46,315 nt of DNA from Peptostreptococcaceae bacterium (GTDB lineage Bacteria; Bacillota; Clostridia; Peptostreptococcales; Filifactoraceae): assembly GCA_030528605.1 (NCBI GenBank), contig JAUMYO010000009.1:1-46315 (forward strand). The letters run 5' to 3'. The notes beneath the pieces are model-generated. The model was given only the letters and a program-made list of their open reading frames with translations. It was not told the DNA's origin and searched no databases. A program made the position numbers and the translations under genes. Position 1 is the stretch's first letter. The number at the start of each line of letters is the position of its first letter. Shown piece after piece: positions 36,830-45,817 of this stretch.

Positions 36830-38353
36830 TTATTTTATGATCAAACTCCTGCCGAGCATTTCTTCCGGCTTTTCCAGATCCAACAATTCAAGCATAGTCG
36901 GCGCCAGATCGCTCAGGATACCGTCCTCTCGAAGCTTAACATTTTTATTTTGATCATCAATATAAAGCAGAGGCACTCGATTGGTGGTATGGGCTGTAAA
37001 CGGCGAGCCGTCCTGAGCAAACATCTGTTCAGCGTTTCCATGATCTGCTGTCAGCAAAACAACGCCCCCCATGCCTAATATCTTCGGAATGACCGTTCCA
37101 ATACATGTATCTACTGCTTCAACTGCACGAACCGCTGCCGAATAAACTCCTGTATGCCCTACCATATCACAATTCGCATAGTTTAAAACGATAACATCCT
37201 TTGGATCATTTTCCAGATCGTTCATCAGCTGTTTCGTTACTTCATAGGCTGACATCTCCGGTTGAAGATCATAAGTCGCCACTTTCGGAGAAGCAACCAG
37301 GATCCTGCTTTCTCCTTTGTATTCCGTCTCTCTTCCTCCGTTAAAAAAGAAAGTTACATGCGGATATTTTTCAGTTTCGGCGATCCGAAGCTGGGTCAGA
37401 TCATTCTTTGCAATATATTCTCCGAAAGTATTTGTCAAAGTTTGCGGTTTGTATGCAACCAACACATTTTTGATCGTCGGATCATATTGTGTCATCGTTA
37501 CATAACAAGTATCTACTTTCATTCTTTCAAAACCGTTAAATCCATCATCAACGATCGCCCTCGTAAGCTCTCTTCCCCTATCTGGTCTGAAATTGAAGAA
37601 GATCACGGAATCATTTTCTTGTATCCCTTCATATCCTTCCATCACCACACGAGGCACGATAAATTCATCGGTAACTTCTTGCTCGTAAGAATTTTGTACC
37701 GCTGTTTGAGCATCTGGCTCAAGAATTCCTGCTCCCAAAGCAACAGCTCGATATGCCTGCTCAACTCTTTCCCAGCGGTTATCGCGATCCATCGCATAAT
37801 ATCTGCCGGAGACCGTAGCGATCACACCGATCGAATGGACCTTCATATGATCTTCAATTTCTTTGATATAGTTTATTCCGGATCTTGGCGGTGTATCCCT
37901 TCCATCCATAAAAGCATGAACATAGACTTTTTTAACACCTTTTCTTTTAGCAAGATCCAGTAAACCTTTCAAGTGATCGATATGAGAATGCACCCCACCA
38001 TCCGAAAGAAGCCCCATCAGGTGTAATGCTCTATCATTATTCTTGGCATTGTCCATCGCCGCTAGCAGTTCCTCATTTTCAAAGAAATCGCCATCTTTGA
38101 TCGATCTTGTGATCCTCGTCAATTCCTGGTATACGATCCGTCCTGCACCAATATTTAGATGCCCGACCTCAGAGTTTCCCATTTGACCATCAGGCAAGCC
38201 GACATCTTCACCACTTGCACCCAATGTTGTGCGAGGATGATTCAAAAAGTATTTATCAAAATTCGGTTTTTTAGCTTCTGCAACGGCATTGCCTCTTTTT
38301 TCGTCAATGATCGCAAAACCGTCCAGTATGATCAACGCAACCGGTTTTCTCAT
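36830..38353 (-). CDS. gpmI: 2,3-bisphosphoglycerate-independent phosphoglycerate mutase
   Basis: GpmI interconverts 3- and 2-phosphoglycerate through a phosphoserine enzyme and needs two manganese ions. At 507 aa it is full length. The first metal ligand is in LIILDGF (Asp11), and the nucleophile is Ser61 in MGNSEVGHLNIGAGR. Further blocks are MDGRDTPPRSG, SGRYYAMDRDNRWERV, NCDMVGHTG and LLTADHGNAEQM. ATG 38353 follows AAGGAGACATT. It lies 9 nt after tpiA in the glycolytic operon, as in Bacillus. Confidence 0.98.
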   Translation of the reverse strand: MRKPVALIILDGFAIIDEKRGNAVAEAKKPNFDKYFLNHPRTTLGASGEDVGLPDGQMGNSEVGHLNIGAGRIVYQELTRITRSIKDGDFFENEELLAAMDNAKNNDRALHLMGLLSDGGVHSHIDHLKGLLDLAKRKGVKKVYVHAFMDGRDTPPRSGINYIKEIEDHMKVHSIGVIATVSGRYYAMDRDNRWERVEQAYRAVALGAGILEPDAQTAVQNSYEQEVTDEFIVPRVVMEGYEGIQENDSVIFFNFRPDRGRELTRAIVDDGFNGFERMKVDTCYVTMTQYDPTIKNVLVAYKPQTLTNTFGEYIAKNDLTQLRIAETEKYPHVTFFFNGGRETEYKGESRILVASPKVATYDLQPEMSAYEVTKQLMNDLENDPKDVIVLNYANCDMVGHTGVYSAAVRAVEAVDTCIGTVIPKILGMGGVVLLTADHGNAEQMFAQDGSPFTAHTTNRVPLLYIDDQNKNVKLREDGILSDLAPTMLELLDLEKPEEMLGRSLIIK

Positions 38354-38362
38354 AATGTCTCC

Positions 38363-39109
38363 TTAATAATTTACTAGCTGTACGAAGTCTTCAGCTACCA
38401 GTGCAGCACCACCTATCAACGCTCCATCGATATCAGGTTGTGCCATGATCTCTTTGATATTCGATGTTTTGACCGAGCCTCCATACTGTATTCTGATTTT
38501 TTCACTCTGCTCTTTCCCGAAAAGATCTGCGATCGTCGTTCGTATAGATCGACAAACCTCATTTGCCTGTTCAGAGGTTGCCGTTTTTCCTGTTCCGATC
38601 GCCCAGATCGGCTCATAGGCGATAACCACTTTTGAAATATCTTCTTTGGAAATGTCTTTCAATGCCTTTTCAACTTGAACTTTGATAACCGATTCGGTTT
38701 CATCATGTTCTCTTTGCGCAAGACTTTCCCCAACACAAACGATCGGGACAAGCCCCGCTTCCAAAGCTTTTTTCGTTTTCAGATTTACCGTTTCATCCGT
38801 TTCATTAAAATATTGTCTGCGTTCCGAATGACCGATGATCACATATCGTGCACCGATCTCTAAGAGCATGGATGCGGAGATCTCGCCGGTAAAAGCGCCC
38901 TTATCTTCGTAATGAAAATTTTGAGCTCCAACGCCTACCGAGGTACTATCGAGCGAAGTTACCAATTCTCTGATCGCCGTATAAGGAGCGCAGATGATCG
39001 CTTCTACCTGCGGATCCAAGTTTGCAGCTGTGATCTTTTCTGCAAATTCTTTCGCCTCTCGGATCGTTTTATACATTTTCCAATTTCCGGCAATGATCGG
39101 TTTTCTCAT
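38363..39109 (-). CDS. tpiA: Triose-phosphate isomerase
   Basis: TpiA interconverts dihydroxyacetone phosphate and glyceraldehyde 3-phosphate. The 248-aa TIM barrel shows GNWKMYKT with Asn9 and Lys11, the electrophile His94 in [10 protein letters not shown], and the base Glu166 in [12 protein letters not shown], followed by the phosphate-gripping IQYGGSVK. All catalytic residues are present. ATG 39109 follows GGAGGGATC. It lies 8 nt after pgk. Confidence 0.99.
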   Translation of the reverse strand: MRKPIIAGNWKMYKTIREAKEFAEKITAANLDPQVEAIICAPYTAIRELVTSLDSTSVGVGAQNFHYEDKGAFTGEISASMLLEIGARYVIIGHSERRQYFNETDETVNLKTKKALEAGLVPIVCVGESLAQREHDETESVIKVQVEKALKDISKEDISKVVIAYEPIWAIGTGKTATSEQANEVCRSIRTTIADLFGKEQSEKIRIQYGGSVKTSNIKEIMAQPDIDGALIGGAALVAEDFVQLVNY

Positions 39110-39117
39110 GATCCCTC

Positions 39118-40317
39118 CTATTTATCATCCAAAGTTGCAATGCCCGGCAATACTTTACCTTCCAAGAATTCAAGGGATGCGCCGCCCCCTGTGGATACAT
39201 GGGTCATTTTATCACCAAAACCAAGTTGATTTACTGCAGCTGCAGAATCTCCACCGCCGATTACAGTCACTGCATCACTTTTTTCAGCCATTGCCTGTGC
39301 GATCGCAAAAGTTCCCTTCGCAAATGCAGGGAACTCAAAGACTCCCATTGGACCGTTCCATACTATCGTATGAGATCCTTTGATCACATCAGAAAAAAGC
39401 TTTCTTGTTTTTTCTCCGATATCCAGTCCCATATAACCGTCTTTGATATTTTGATCTTCCGTTGCGACAGGTTCAGCATCAGCACCAAAATGATCTGCTA
39501 CGACCAGATCTTGTGGCAGTAAAAGTTTTACCCCTTTCTTCTCTGCCTTTTCGATCATTTCCTTCGCGTAAGAAAGTTTTTCTTCTTCCAGCAACGAATT
39601 CCCGATCTCAAATCCTTGAGCTTTCAAAAAGGTAAACGCCATTCCTCCGCCTATGATCAAATTATCCACCTTGTCCAAAAGGTTTTCGATCACATCCAAC
39701 TTATCAGAAACTTTTGCACCACCCAAGATCGCAGTAAAAGGTCTTTTTGGATCTTCAACTGCATTACCCAGGAATTTCAATTCTTTTTCGATCAGGAAGC
39801 CGCAAACTCTAGCATCCAAATACTCTCCCGCACCAACTGTTGAACAATGTGCGCGATGTGCCGATCCAAATGCATCGGATACGAAGATATCTGCAAGAGA
39901 TGCCAATTCTTTTGAGAATGCTTCCTCATTTTTCGTTTCTTCTTTTCTGAATCGAGTATTTTCCAAGAGGATGATATCCCCATTTTTCATATTATCAGCA
40001 GCAGCTTTTGCATTTTCTCCGACCACCTCATCATCAGCTGCAAACTGAACCTCTTTCTTCAGCAACTCCGATAATTTTTTTGCAACCGGACGAAGAGAAA
40101 ACTTTTCCTCAGGTCCGTTTTTAGGTTTACCAAGATGCGAACATAGAATTACCTTTGCGCCTTGTTCGGATAGATACTCGATCGTCGGCATCGCTCCGAT
40201 GATCCGATTCAGATCGGTGATCTCTCCGTCACTGATCGGCACATTAAAATCCACTCTTACAAGAACTTTTTTGCCTTTTACATCAATATCTTTTATCGAC
40301 TTTTTGTTATACGACAT
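39118..40317 (-). CDS. pgk: Phosphoglycerate kinase
   Basis: Pgk makes ATP from 1,3-bisphosphoglycerate in the first substrate-level phosphorylation of glycolysis. The 399-aa protein has [11 protein letters not shown] (N-terminal substrate site), CSHLGKPK, the hinge region with [12 protein letters not shown], and the nucleotide-binding [13 protein letters not shown] near the C-terminus. Length and motifs are complete. ATG 40317 follows GGAGG. It is 64 nt downstream of gap, the longest gap between the enzyme genes of the operon apart from the one before eno. Confidence 0.99.
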   Translation of the reverse strand: MSYNKKSIKDIDVKGKKVLVRVDFNVPISDGEITDLNRIIGAMPTIEYLSEQGAKVILCSHLGKPKNGPEEKFSLRPVAKKLSELLKKEVQFAADDEVVGENAKAAADNMKNGDIILLENTRFRKEETKNEEAFSKELASLADIFVSDAFGSAHRAHCSTVGAGEYLDARVCGFLIEKELKFLGNAVEDPKRPFTAILGGAKVSDKLDVIENLLDKVDNLIIGGGMAFTFLKAQGFEIGNSLLEEEKLSYAKEMIEKAEKKGVKLLLPQDLVVADHFGADAEPVATEDQNIKDGYMGLDIGEKTRKLFSDVIKGSHTIVWNGPMGVFEFPAFAKGTFAIAQAMAEKSDAVTVIGGGDSAAAVNQLGFGDKMTHVSTGGGASLEFLEGKVLPGIATLDDK

Positions 40318-40381
40318 ATTTCCTCCATATTGTAAAGGACAAGTAGCCTATACGATCGCATAGGCCCCTGTCCATCGTGTT

Positions 40382-41410
40382 CTACTTTATAAACTGAGCA
40401 ACATGATCCAAAGTTCTTAGCAATTGATAAGTGTAAGACATTTCGTTATCATACCAAGCTGCCGTTTTTACAAGCTGCTCTCCATTTACTTCAATGATTT
40501 TTGTAAGTGTCGCATCAAACAAAGATCCTTCTTTTAGGCCTATCACATCAGTGGACACGATCTCATCCTCAGTATATCCGAAAGATTCGTTAACTGCTGC
40601 CTTCATAGCCGCGTTGATCTCGTCCACAGTAACTTTTTTCTCCAAAGTTACAACAAGTTCTGTAATGGATCCTGTAATAACAGGAACTCTCTGTGCAGAA
40701 CCGTCCAATTTCCCTTTTAGCTCAGGAATGACCAATCCGATCGCTTTTGCTGCTCCTGTCGTATTTGGAATAATGTTGGCAGCAGCTGCTCTTGCTCTTC
40801 TCATATCACCTTTTTTATGAGGAGCATCCAAAGTGTTTTGGTCATTAGTATAAGCATGGATCGTTGTCATGAAACCTTTTGTGATCCCGAAATTGTCATG
40901 AAGAACTTTTGCCATCGGAGCAAGGCAATTCGTTGTACAAGATGCTCCGGAAATAACTTTTTCCGATCCATCCAATATATCATGGTTTACATTGTATACG
41001 ATCGTTTTGATATCGTCTCCCTTTCCGGGTGCAGAGATCAATACTTTCTTCGCTCCAGCTTGAATGTGTGCTCCGGCTTTTTCCGAGTCTGTAAAAACAC
41101 CTGTACATTCAAGAACAACATCAACGCCCAACTCGTTCCAAGGAAGTTTAGCAGGATCCGCTTCAGCGATAACGTGGATCTTATGACCATTGATGATAAA
41201 TCCGTCTTCGACCACTTCCACCGTACCATTAAATCTTCCATGGGCCGAATCATACTTAAAGAGATGAGCAAGCATCACTTTATCCGTTCTACTGTTGATC
41301 GCCACTATATCACAAGGTGCAGACGAACCCTTTGTGTCTTTTTGCTCGATGAGTAACCGAAGAGCCAATCTTCCAATTCTGCCGAAACCATTGATTGCTA
41401 CTTTTACCAT
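40382..41410 (-). CDS. gap: Glyceraldehyde-3-phosphate dehydrogenase (type I)
   Basis: GAPDH oxidises glyceraldehyde 3-phosphate with NAD(P)+ and phosphate. The 342-aa protein has the Rossmann start INGFGRIGR (6-14), the catalytic cysteine Cys158 in [12 protein letters not shown], and [11 protein letters not shown] near the C-terminus. At the position where NAD-specific enzymes carry Asp (INDLTD), this protein has Ser40 in INSRTD, which could relax specificity towards NADP+; this is inference from alignment memory. A slightly longer early loop ([13 protein letters not shown]) is also present. ATG 41410 follows AGGAGG. It follows cggR by 24 nt and is the first enzyme gene of the operon. Confidence 0.98.
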   Translation of the reverse strand: MVKVAINGFGRIGRLALRLLIEQKDTKGSSAPCDIVAINSRTDKVMLAHLFKYDSAHGRFNGTVEVVEDGFIINGHKIHVIAEADPAKLPWNELGVDVVLECTGVFTDSEKAGAHIQAGAKKVLISAPGKGDDIKTIVYNVNHDILDGSEKVISGASCTTNCLAPMAKVLHDNFGITKGFMTTIHAYTNDQNTLDAPHKKGDMRRARAAAANIIPNTTGAAKAIGLVIPELKGKLDGSAQRVPVITGSITELVVTLEKKVTVDEINAAMKAAVNESFGYTEDEIVSTDVIGLKEGSLFDATLTKIIEVNGEQLVKTAAWYDNEMSYTYQLLRTLDHVAQFIK

Positions 41411-41434
41411 AATATCCTCCTAAAGATTTCTTTA

Positions 41435-42460
41435 TTATTTATTAAGCCGATCCAATATACTGTATGCTGCACTTTCGTCTGTAACAAGAACCAGATTCGG
41501 ATTGATCTTTGAGATGGATAAAATCGCCTCCGCTTTATTTTTTCCACCTGCAATTCCGATAATATGCTGCATTTTTTTATACTGCTCCAGCTTTATACCC
41601 ACTGTACCTGTTTCAAATACGATCTCTCCGTTGATATCAAAATAATGACCGAACGACTCCGACACTGCACCCGCTTTTTCCAGATCGTCCCAATGTTCCG
41701 AAGAGATATTTCGACGGATGGACATATCTTGAGCATTACCTATTCCAAAAACCAAGAAATCCAATCGTTCGATATATTCATATACAGATCGGATCTGCGG
41801 GTCATTGCAAAAATGCTCGATGATCTCCTTGTTGATGCTGTCAGGTATCTGCAATAATTTATATTTTGCATTCAATCGCGATGCAAGATGTGCAACGATC
41901 GTATTCGCTTGGATCTCCAAAACTTCACCGAGTCCGCCTCTTGCGGGAACGATATACATATTCGGAAGATCTTTTCTCGGCATCTGTTGAGAAAACTCAT
42001 ACATCGTATAGCCGCCTGTCAGTCCGACGATCGAATCGGGCTCGATATGCTTCAAAAAATATTTTCCCGCCTCTTTCCCCAGATCCCTCAGTGCATTTTT
42101 GTTGATCTCGAGCGAAGTAGGTGCAATGATCACTTCTTTGATAGAAAGTTTCTCTCTAAGAAGCTCCTGCATTACCGAAAGTCCTCGTATCTGAGAGATA
42201 TAAGAAGACAATCTCTCGACGATCTCCATTCCCAAAGGTGTGATGTCCATGCCTGCCGAATGGATGGAAAGCAATCCTTCTTCCTTCAAAAAATCGACCT
42301 CACTGCGCACGATCCTTTCAGATAAATTCATTTTTTGAGCCAACATACGTCGTCCTACCGTGCCCGAAAAAGATATCTCTTTTAGAATAGAATATCTTTT
42401 TTCCAAAAGCAGCAGTGCTTCAGGAATCACTTTTCGCTGTATATCCAAAAGATTTTTCAT
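41435..42460 (-). CDS. cggR: Central glycolytic genes regulator CggR (SorC/DeoR family)
   Basis: CggR represses the glycolytic operon until fructose 1,6-bisphosphate binds its sugar-binding domain. The 341-aa protein has an N-terminal helix-turn-helix (about 30-65: GRRMLAQKMNLSERIVRSEVDFL) and a SorC-type C-terminal domain with VGLTGGYTMYEFSQQMP, IVPARGGLGE and LVFGIGNAQDM. I start at ATG 42460, as AGGAGAG lies just upstream and other CggR proteins begin at the equivalent point; the open frame reaches 42502. The gene follows a CggR operator and precedes gap, as in Bacillus. Autoregulation is expected. Confidence 0.95.
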   Translation of the reverse strand: MKNLLDIQRKVIPEALLLLEKRYSILKEISFSGTVGRRMLAQKMNLSERIVRSEVDFLKEEGLLSIHSAGMDITPLGMEIVERLSSYISQIRGLSVMQELLREKLSIKEVIIAPTSLEINKNALRDLGKEAGKYFLKHIEPDSIVGLTGGYTMYEFSQQMPRKDLPNMYIVPARGGLGEVLEIQANTIVAHLASRLNAKYKLLQIPDSINKEIIEHFCNDPQIRSVYEYIERLDFLVFGIGNAQDMSIRRNISSEHWDDLEKAGAVSESFGHYFDINGEIVFETGTVGIKLEQYKKMQHIIGIAGGKNKAEAILSISKINPNLVLVTDESAAYSILDRLNK

Positions 42461-42497
42461 GTGCTCTCCTAACGAACAAGTTATCAAAAACGACATG

Positions 42498-42532
42498 GAC
42501 AAAATCTATCCCGCCAGACTTTCTGCGTCCCA
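42498..42532 (-). promoter_or_regulatory. CggR operator (two direct half-sites)
   Basis: On the minus strand TGGGAC-N6-AGTC, a 3-nt gap, then CGGGAT-N6-TGTC. This mirrors the CggR target CGGGAC-N6-TGTC repeated twice; in Bacillus the gap is 4 nt as I recall. It sits just downstream of the -10 box and upstream of cggR, where repression would be by roadblock or occlusion. Confidence 0.8.
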
Positions 42533-42538
42533 CTTGAT

Positions 42539-42567
42539 ATAATAACCCATTTTAGATTTTTTTTCAA
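42539..42567 (-). promoter_or_regulatory. Sigma-A promoter of the cggR-gap operon
   Basis: On the minus strand TTGAAA (42562-42567), 17-nt spacer, TATTAT (42539-42544). It is immediately followed by the CggR operator. Confidence 0.8.
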
Positions 42568-42654
42568 CCATAATTTCTGTATACGATCTGTAATTTGATC
42601 GTTCTTGAGATCCGATCTCTGATCATGTGCTATCGGAAAGATCATACTCGCTCA

Positions 42655-43995
42655 TTATATTTCTTTTCTTTGGGAAGATGATAATATGCCTAATTCTTCT
42701 CGATACTTTGCGATCGTTCTGCGAGAAATGACTATTCCGATATCATTTAATAATTCTTTTATCTTTTGATCACTGAGCGGTCTCTTCTTGTTTTCATCTT
42801 TGACCATCCTTAAGATCCGTAGTTTTATATCTTTATTGGAAAGCTCTCCCCCTTCTCTATTATTTATCGACGAAGAAAGAAAATATTTGAATTCAAAAAG
42901 ACCTTTTGGCGTCAACATATATTTGCCATTCACCGTTCTTGAAATAGTCGATTCATGAAATCCTGTCCCTATGGAAATATCTTTTAGTTTCATCGGGACC
43001 AATGGAGCTTTTTCTTTACTAAAAAAATCCTTTTGAAACAAAATGATCTGCTCCGCTACCTTATGGATCGTATTTTTTCGATGCTCAATATTGCGGATAA
43101 GACTCAGTGCACTATTGAGACGAGATCTTAGGAATTCTCGTGTCTTCGTATCCTCGGATTCGTTCAGTAATCTTTGATAAAGGTCGCTGATATAAAGTCT
43201 TGGTAAAGTTCTGTTGTCCAAAACTTCTACTTGAAGTCCGTTTTTTTCAACGATAACATCCGGGAGTATATATTGTGGGCTGAAATCCGAAAACCTTTTT
43301 CCCGGTTTGGGATCCAAAGATTTGATTTTTTGGATGATCCTCCCTAAATGTTCCTTCGATATTTTATATTTTCGCATCAATAACGGATATCGTTTATTCG
43401 CAATATCCTCCAGATCTTCTTTGATCATACGGACCAATATATCATTTTGCTGTTCTTTCGACTCTAACTGCAATAGCAGACATTCCTTCAGATCTCTCGC
43501 TAAAAGCCCGGAAGGTTCTATATTTTGAATTTTCTTTAATACAGACAAAAACTCATCCGGAGCGATCGACAATTCGTTTGAACAGCATTCTATATCCATG
43601 GACAAATATCCGTTTTCATTCACCTGTTGAATAATATATAAAGCGATCTCCCTTTCTCCCGTGTCAAGATCGATAGCCGAGATCTCTTTTAAGAGATGAT
43701 CATATAAAGTCACTTCTTCTTTTAGAAAATTATTCGGGTCGATCTCGTTCTCATGATACTCATTTTCTTCATAAAATTTGCTGCTCATATAGTCTTTTAT
43801 ACTTAAAGCAAATTTCCCCCAATCAATATCATCCCCCCATTCCGCTTCCAGAACGGGATTTTCATTCAATTCCTCAGAGATCAACAGCTCCAGGTCTTGG
43901 CTGTTCATCTGAAGGATATCGATCGCTTGTTTCAGCTCCTTTGTCATATGGAGCTTTTGAGTTTGTTTTATCTCCATTGAAAAATCGAGTTTCAT
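42655..43995 (-). CDS. rpoN: RNA polymerase sigma-54 factor RpoN
   Basis: RpoN directs polymerase to -24/-12 promoters that need an ATP-driven enhancer-binding activator. The 446-aa protein starts MKLDFSMEIKQTQKLHMT with the glutamine-rich activator-interacting region I (1-50), then the core-binding region, and ends with the RpoN box, SRRTIAKYREELGI. I chose ATG 43995 with GGAG 8 nt upstream; ATG 44010 overlaps that site. An extended -10 (TGATACAAT, about 44036-44044) may be its promoter. No sigma-54 activator is in the window. Its position upstream of cggR is often seen in Clostridia. Confidence 0.96.
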   Translation of the reverse strand: MKLDFSMEIKQTQKLHMTKELKQAIDILQMNSQDLELLISEELNENPVLEAEWGDDIDWGKFALSIKDYMSSKFYEENEYHENEIDPNNFLKEEVTLYDHLLKEISAIDLDTGEREIALYIIQQVNENGYLSMDIECCSNELSIAPDEFLSVLKKIQNIEPSGLLARDLKECLLLQLESKEQQNDILVRMIKEDLEDIANKRYPLLMRKYKISKEHLGRIIQKIKSLDPKPGKRFSDFSPQYILPDVIVEKNGLQVEVLDNRTLPRLYISDLYQRLLNESEDTKTREFLRSRLNSALSLIRNIEHRKNTIHKVAEQIILFQKDFFSKEKAPLVPMKLKDISIGTGFHESTISRTVNGKYMLTPKGLFEFKYFLSSSINNREGGELSNKDIKLRILRMVKDENKKRPLSDQKIKELLNDIGIVISRRTIAKYREELGILSSSQRKEI

Positions 43996-44296
43996 TTTTT
44001 CACGCTCCATTTCTTTTCTTATTCTATTGTATCACTTTATAAGAATAAAATCATCTTGAATTTGAGCATCCTTTGATCCATATTTCTATAATAGCAGGGG
44101 GTCTACATATTCCCTTGCATCATACCCGGTAGGATATCAGAAGATCTTCGCTCATTCAGGATCGCTGTAAAAAAAAGAAAATACAGTTCTTGATCTTTGC
44201 ACTTTCTTCAGATATTTTGAATAAAGCAAAAAGCGGAAAGATATCTGCACGATCTTAAGCAACAGGATCATTTGTATCTATCTTGTCCATAAAAAA
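43996..44296. other. Gene-free gap between rpoN and the LCP gene
   Basis: I see the rpoN leader with a possible extended -10 box near 44036, and otherwise no open frame with a start and ribosome site. The sequence from 44100 to 44296 has no recognisable RNA gene or repeat. The LCP terminator follows at 44297. Confidence 0.4.
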
Positions 44297-44331
44297 AGAA
44301 TTAAGAAAAACAATATGCCTTTCTTAATTCT
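44297..44331 (-). terminator. Rho-independent terminator after the LCP gene
   Basis: The arms AGAATTAAGAAA (44297-44308) and TTTCTTAATTCT (44320-44331) form a perfect 12-bp stem. The minus strand continues with a run of seven T (complement of 44291-44297). It lies about 135 nt after the LCP stop. Confidence 0.75.
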
Positions 44332-44465
44332 ATATTGGGATCGTACTATTATTTTACTCCTTAGGATCCGATCCTATCATCAAGTTCGATCGTCACTAAA
44401 GATCGATCGGTTTTATTTTATTCCAAGATCCGAAAATTTTATCCGAGATCGAGTTACTCAGTGCT

Positions 44466-45446
44466 CTATTCCTGTTTTTTAGACCCTTCATCCGGAGATG
44501 GATCGCTTGGAGCAGGTTCGATCGCATCCGATAATAGATCGATCAATAGCTGATTTTTACCTTCCTCATTAACGATCCAATAATCGACCCCTTTGATGCG
44601 TTGTCCGCCTCCCGGAATATGAGCTTTTTCGATAGCGGAGGGATCAAAATTCAGAAGAAGTGATCTTGATAAGTCCAGCATCTGTTTTTTGCTCATATCC
44701 GTTTCCACATTCCGAGAAAGGATATCGATATATGTCGGAACATTGACCGCCAAAGAAGGCGATACGATCTTCTCCATCATCAATTTTACAAACTCTTGTT
44801 GTGCTCCGATCCTTCCGATATCCGGTATCACATATCCGCTCCTAAAGCGAAGATACTTCACCGCCTCTTCTCCATTCAAAGTCTGCAGACCTTTTTTGAA
44901 ATGTATTTTAAGAGCTGCATAGTGCATATCTTGGGGCACATCGATCTCAAGACCTCCAACAGCATCCACCAATTCGATCACGGCATTGTAGTCCACTTTG
45001 ACATAGTGATGGATCGGTATATCTAAAAATCGTGAGATCGTTTTTATTGCCAGATCGGTGCCTCCATAAGAGTGGGCGTGGTTGATCTTATCCAGACCAT
45101 ACCCTTCGATCGGAACTCTTGAATCTCGAGGGATGGATAGCAGAAAGGATCTGTTATTTTTGGGATTATAGCTGAATATCATTATCGTATCCGTTCTGGT
45201 ACCGCGCTGCCCTTTATCGGTTCCCAGTTTCAGGCAATCGACTCCCATAACGAGAATGTTGATACGCCCTTGCAACTCAGGGATAGGCTCCTCTTCTAAA
45301 CTTTCGATCTGTTTTTCTTCATTTTCTTTCATTTTGGCTTGATGATCTCTTTCTAAATAAAAGCTGATCCCTCCACCGATCATGACCGAGAATATAAAAA
45401 ACAATGTAAAAAATAATAACAGACCTGCTCTTAGTCTTTTTTTCAT
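44466..45446 (-). CDS. LytR-CpsA-Psr (LCP) family cell-wall glycopolymer ligase
   Basis: LCP enzymes transfer undecaprenyl-linked glycopolymers (teichoic acids or capsule) to peptidoglycan outside the membrane. The 326-aa protein has a short basic cytoplasmic start and a single membrane helix (about 7-30), and then the LCP domain. That domain has INILVMGVD (62-70), the conserved RTDTIM (84-89), LLSIPRDSR (102-110) that binds the pyrophosphate, and INHAHSYGG (121-129). The C-terminus is a Pro/Ser-rich tail (EPAPSDPSPDEGSKKQE). ATG 45446 follows GAGTGAGG. It is a single-gene unit with its own promoter and terminator. Confidence 0.94.
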   Translation of the reverse strand: MKKRLRAGLLLFFTLFFIFSVMIGGGISFYLERDHQAKMKENEEKQIESLEEEPIPELQGRINILVMGVDCLKLGTDKGQRGTRTDTIMIFSYNPKNNRSFLLSIPRDSRVPIEGYGLDKINHAHSYGGTDLAIKTISRFLDIPIHHYVKVDYNAVIELVDAVGGLEIDVPQDMHYAALKIHFKKGLQTLNGEEAVKYLRFRSGYVIPDIGRIGAQQEFVKLMMEKIVSPSLAVNVPTYIDILSRNVETDMSKKQMLDLSRSLLLNFDPSAIEKAHIPGGGQRIKGVDYWIVNEEGKNQLLIDLLSDAIEPAPSDPSPDEGSKKQE

Positions 45447-45479
45447 AAAAACCTCACTCCATTTTGGCTTAGCCCGATC

Positions 45480-45508
45480 ATTCTAACATATTTTCGGCAA
45501 ATTGTAAA
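45480..45508 (-). promoter_or_regulatory. Sigma-A-type promoter of the LCP gene
   Basis: On the minus strand TTTACA (45503-45508), 17-nt spacer, TAGAAT (45480-45485), about 30 nt before the ATG. Confidence 0.65.
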
Positions 45509-45617
45509 TAATACTAAGTCGGGAGGATAGGTCAAGTTGTTGTGGGATTTTGCTATATGGCAAGCTCCAATGGGTAGAAGATCGTATCTTTTCCGGCTAT
45601 GATCTCCCACGATCATC

Positions 45618-45737
45618 CTACACTGTCAGGTCTAGGAAAGTCATCAAAAAGTGCCTCCTATACTGATCAAAGGCAATATAGACCTTGTGATCCGTCACCT
45701 CTTGTAGATCGAAATAGTGATCATTCTCTTTGTGCAT
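45618..45737 (-). other. Unexplained open frame in the 45.5-45.8 kb gap
   Basis: In the gene-free stretch 45510-45786 one minus-strand frame is open from about 45822 down to the stop at 45618. Its only ATG is at 45737, giving 39 codons that start MHKENDHYFDLQEVTDHK. No ribosome-binding site precedes it and I recognise no family. The composition looks coding-like, so it may be the remains of a gene. The rest of the gap shows nothing else. Confidence 0.2.
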
Positions 45738-45786
45738 AGCATATCTATGTATGTTATTTCGATCGTGAGATCTCCTGATAAGACAA

Positions 45787-45809
45787 AGAGCTGTACTGAC
45801 TACAGCCCT
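45787..45809 (-). terminator. Rho-independent terminator after the XRE-cupin gene
   Basis: The arms AGAGCTGTA (45787-45795) and TACAGCCCT (45801-45809) form a 9-bp stem with one G-U pair and a 5-nt loop. A T-rich stretch follows on the minus strand. It lies 8 nt after the stop codon. Confidence 0.65.
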
Positions 45810-45817
45810 AAAGTGAT

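Noticed and set aside
44036-44044. Extended -10 box upstream of rpoN as a firm promoter
   Set aside because: TGATACAAT is present, but there is no supporting -35 box, so it is mentioned only in the rpoN entry.
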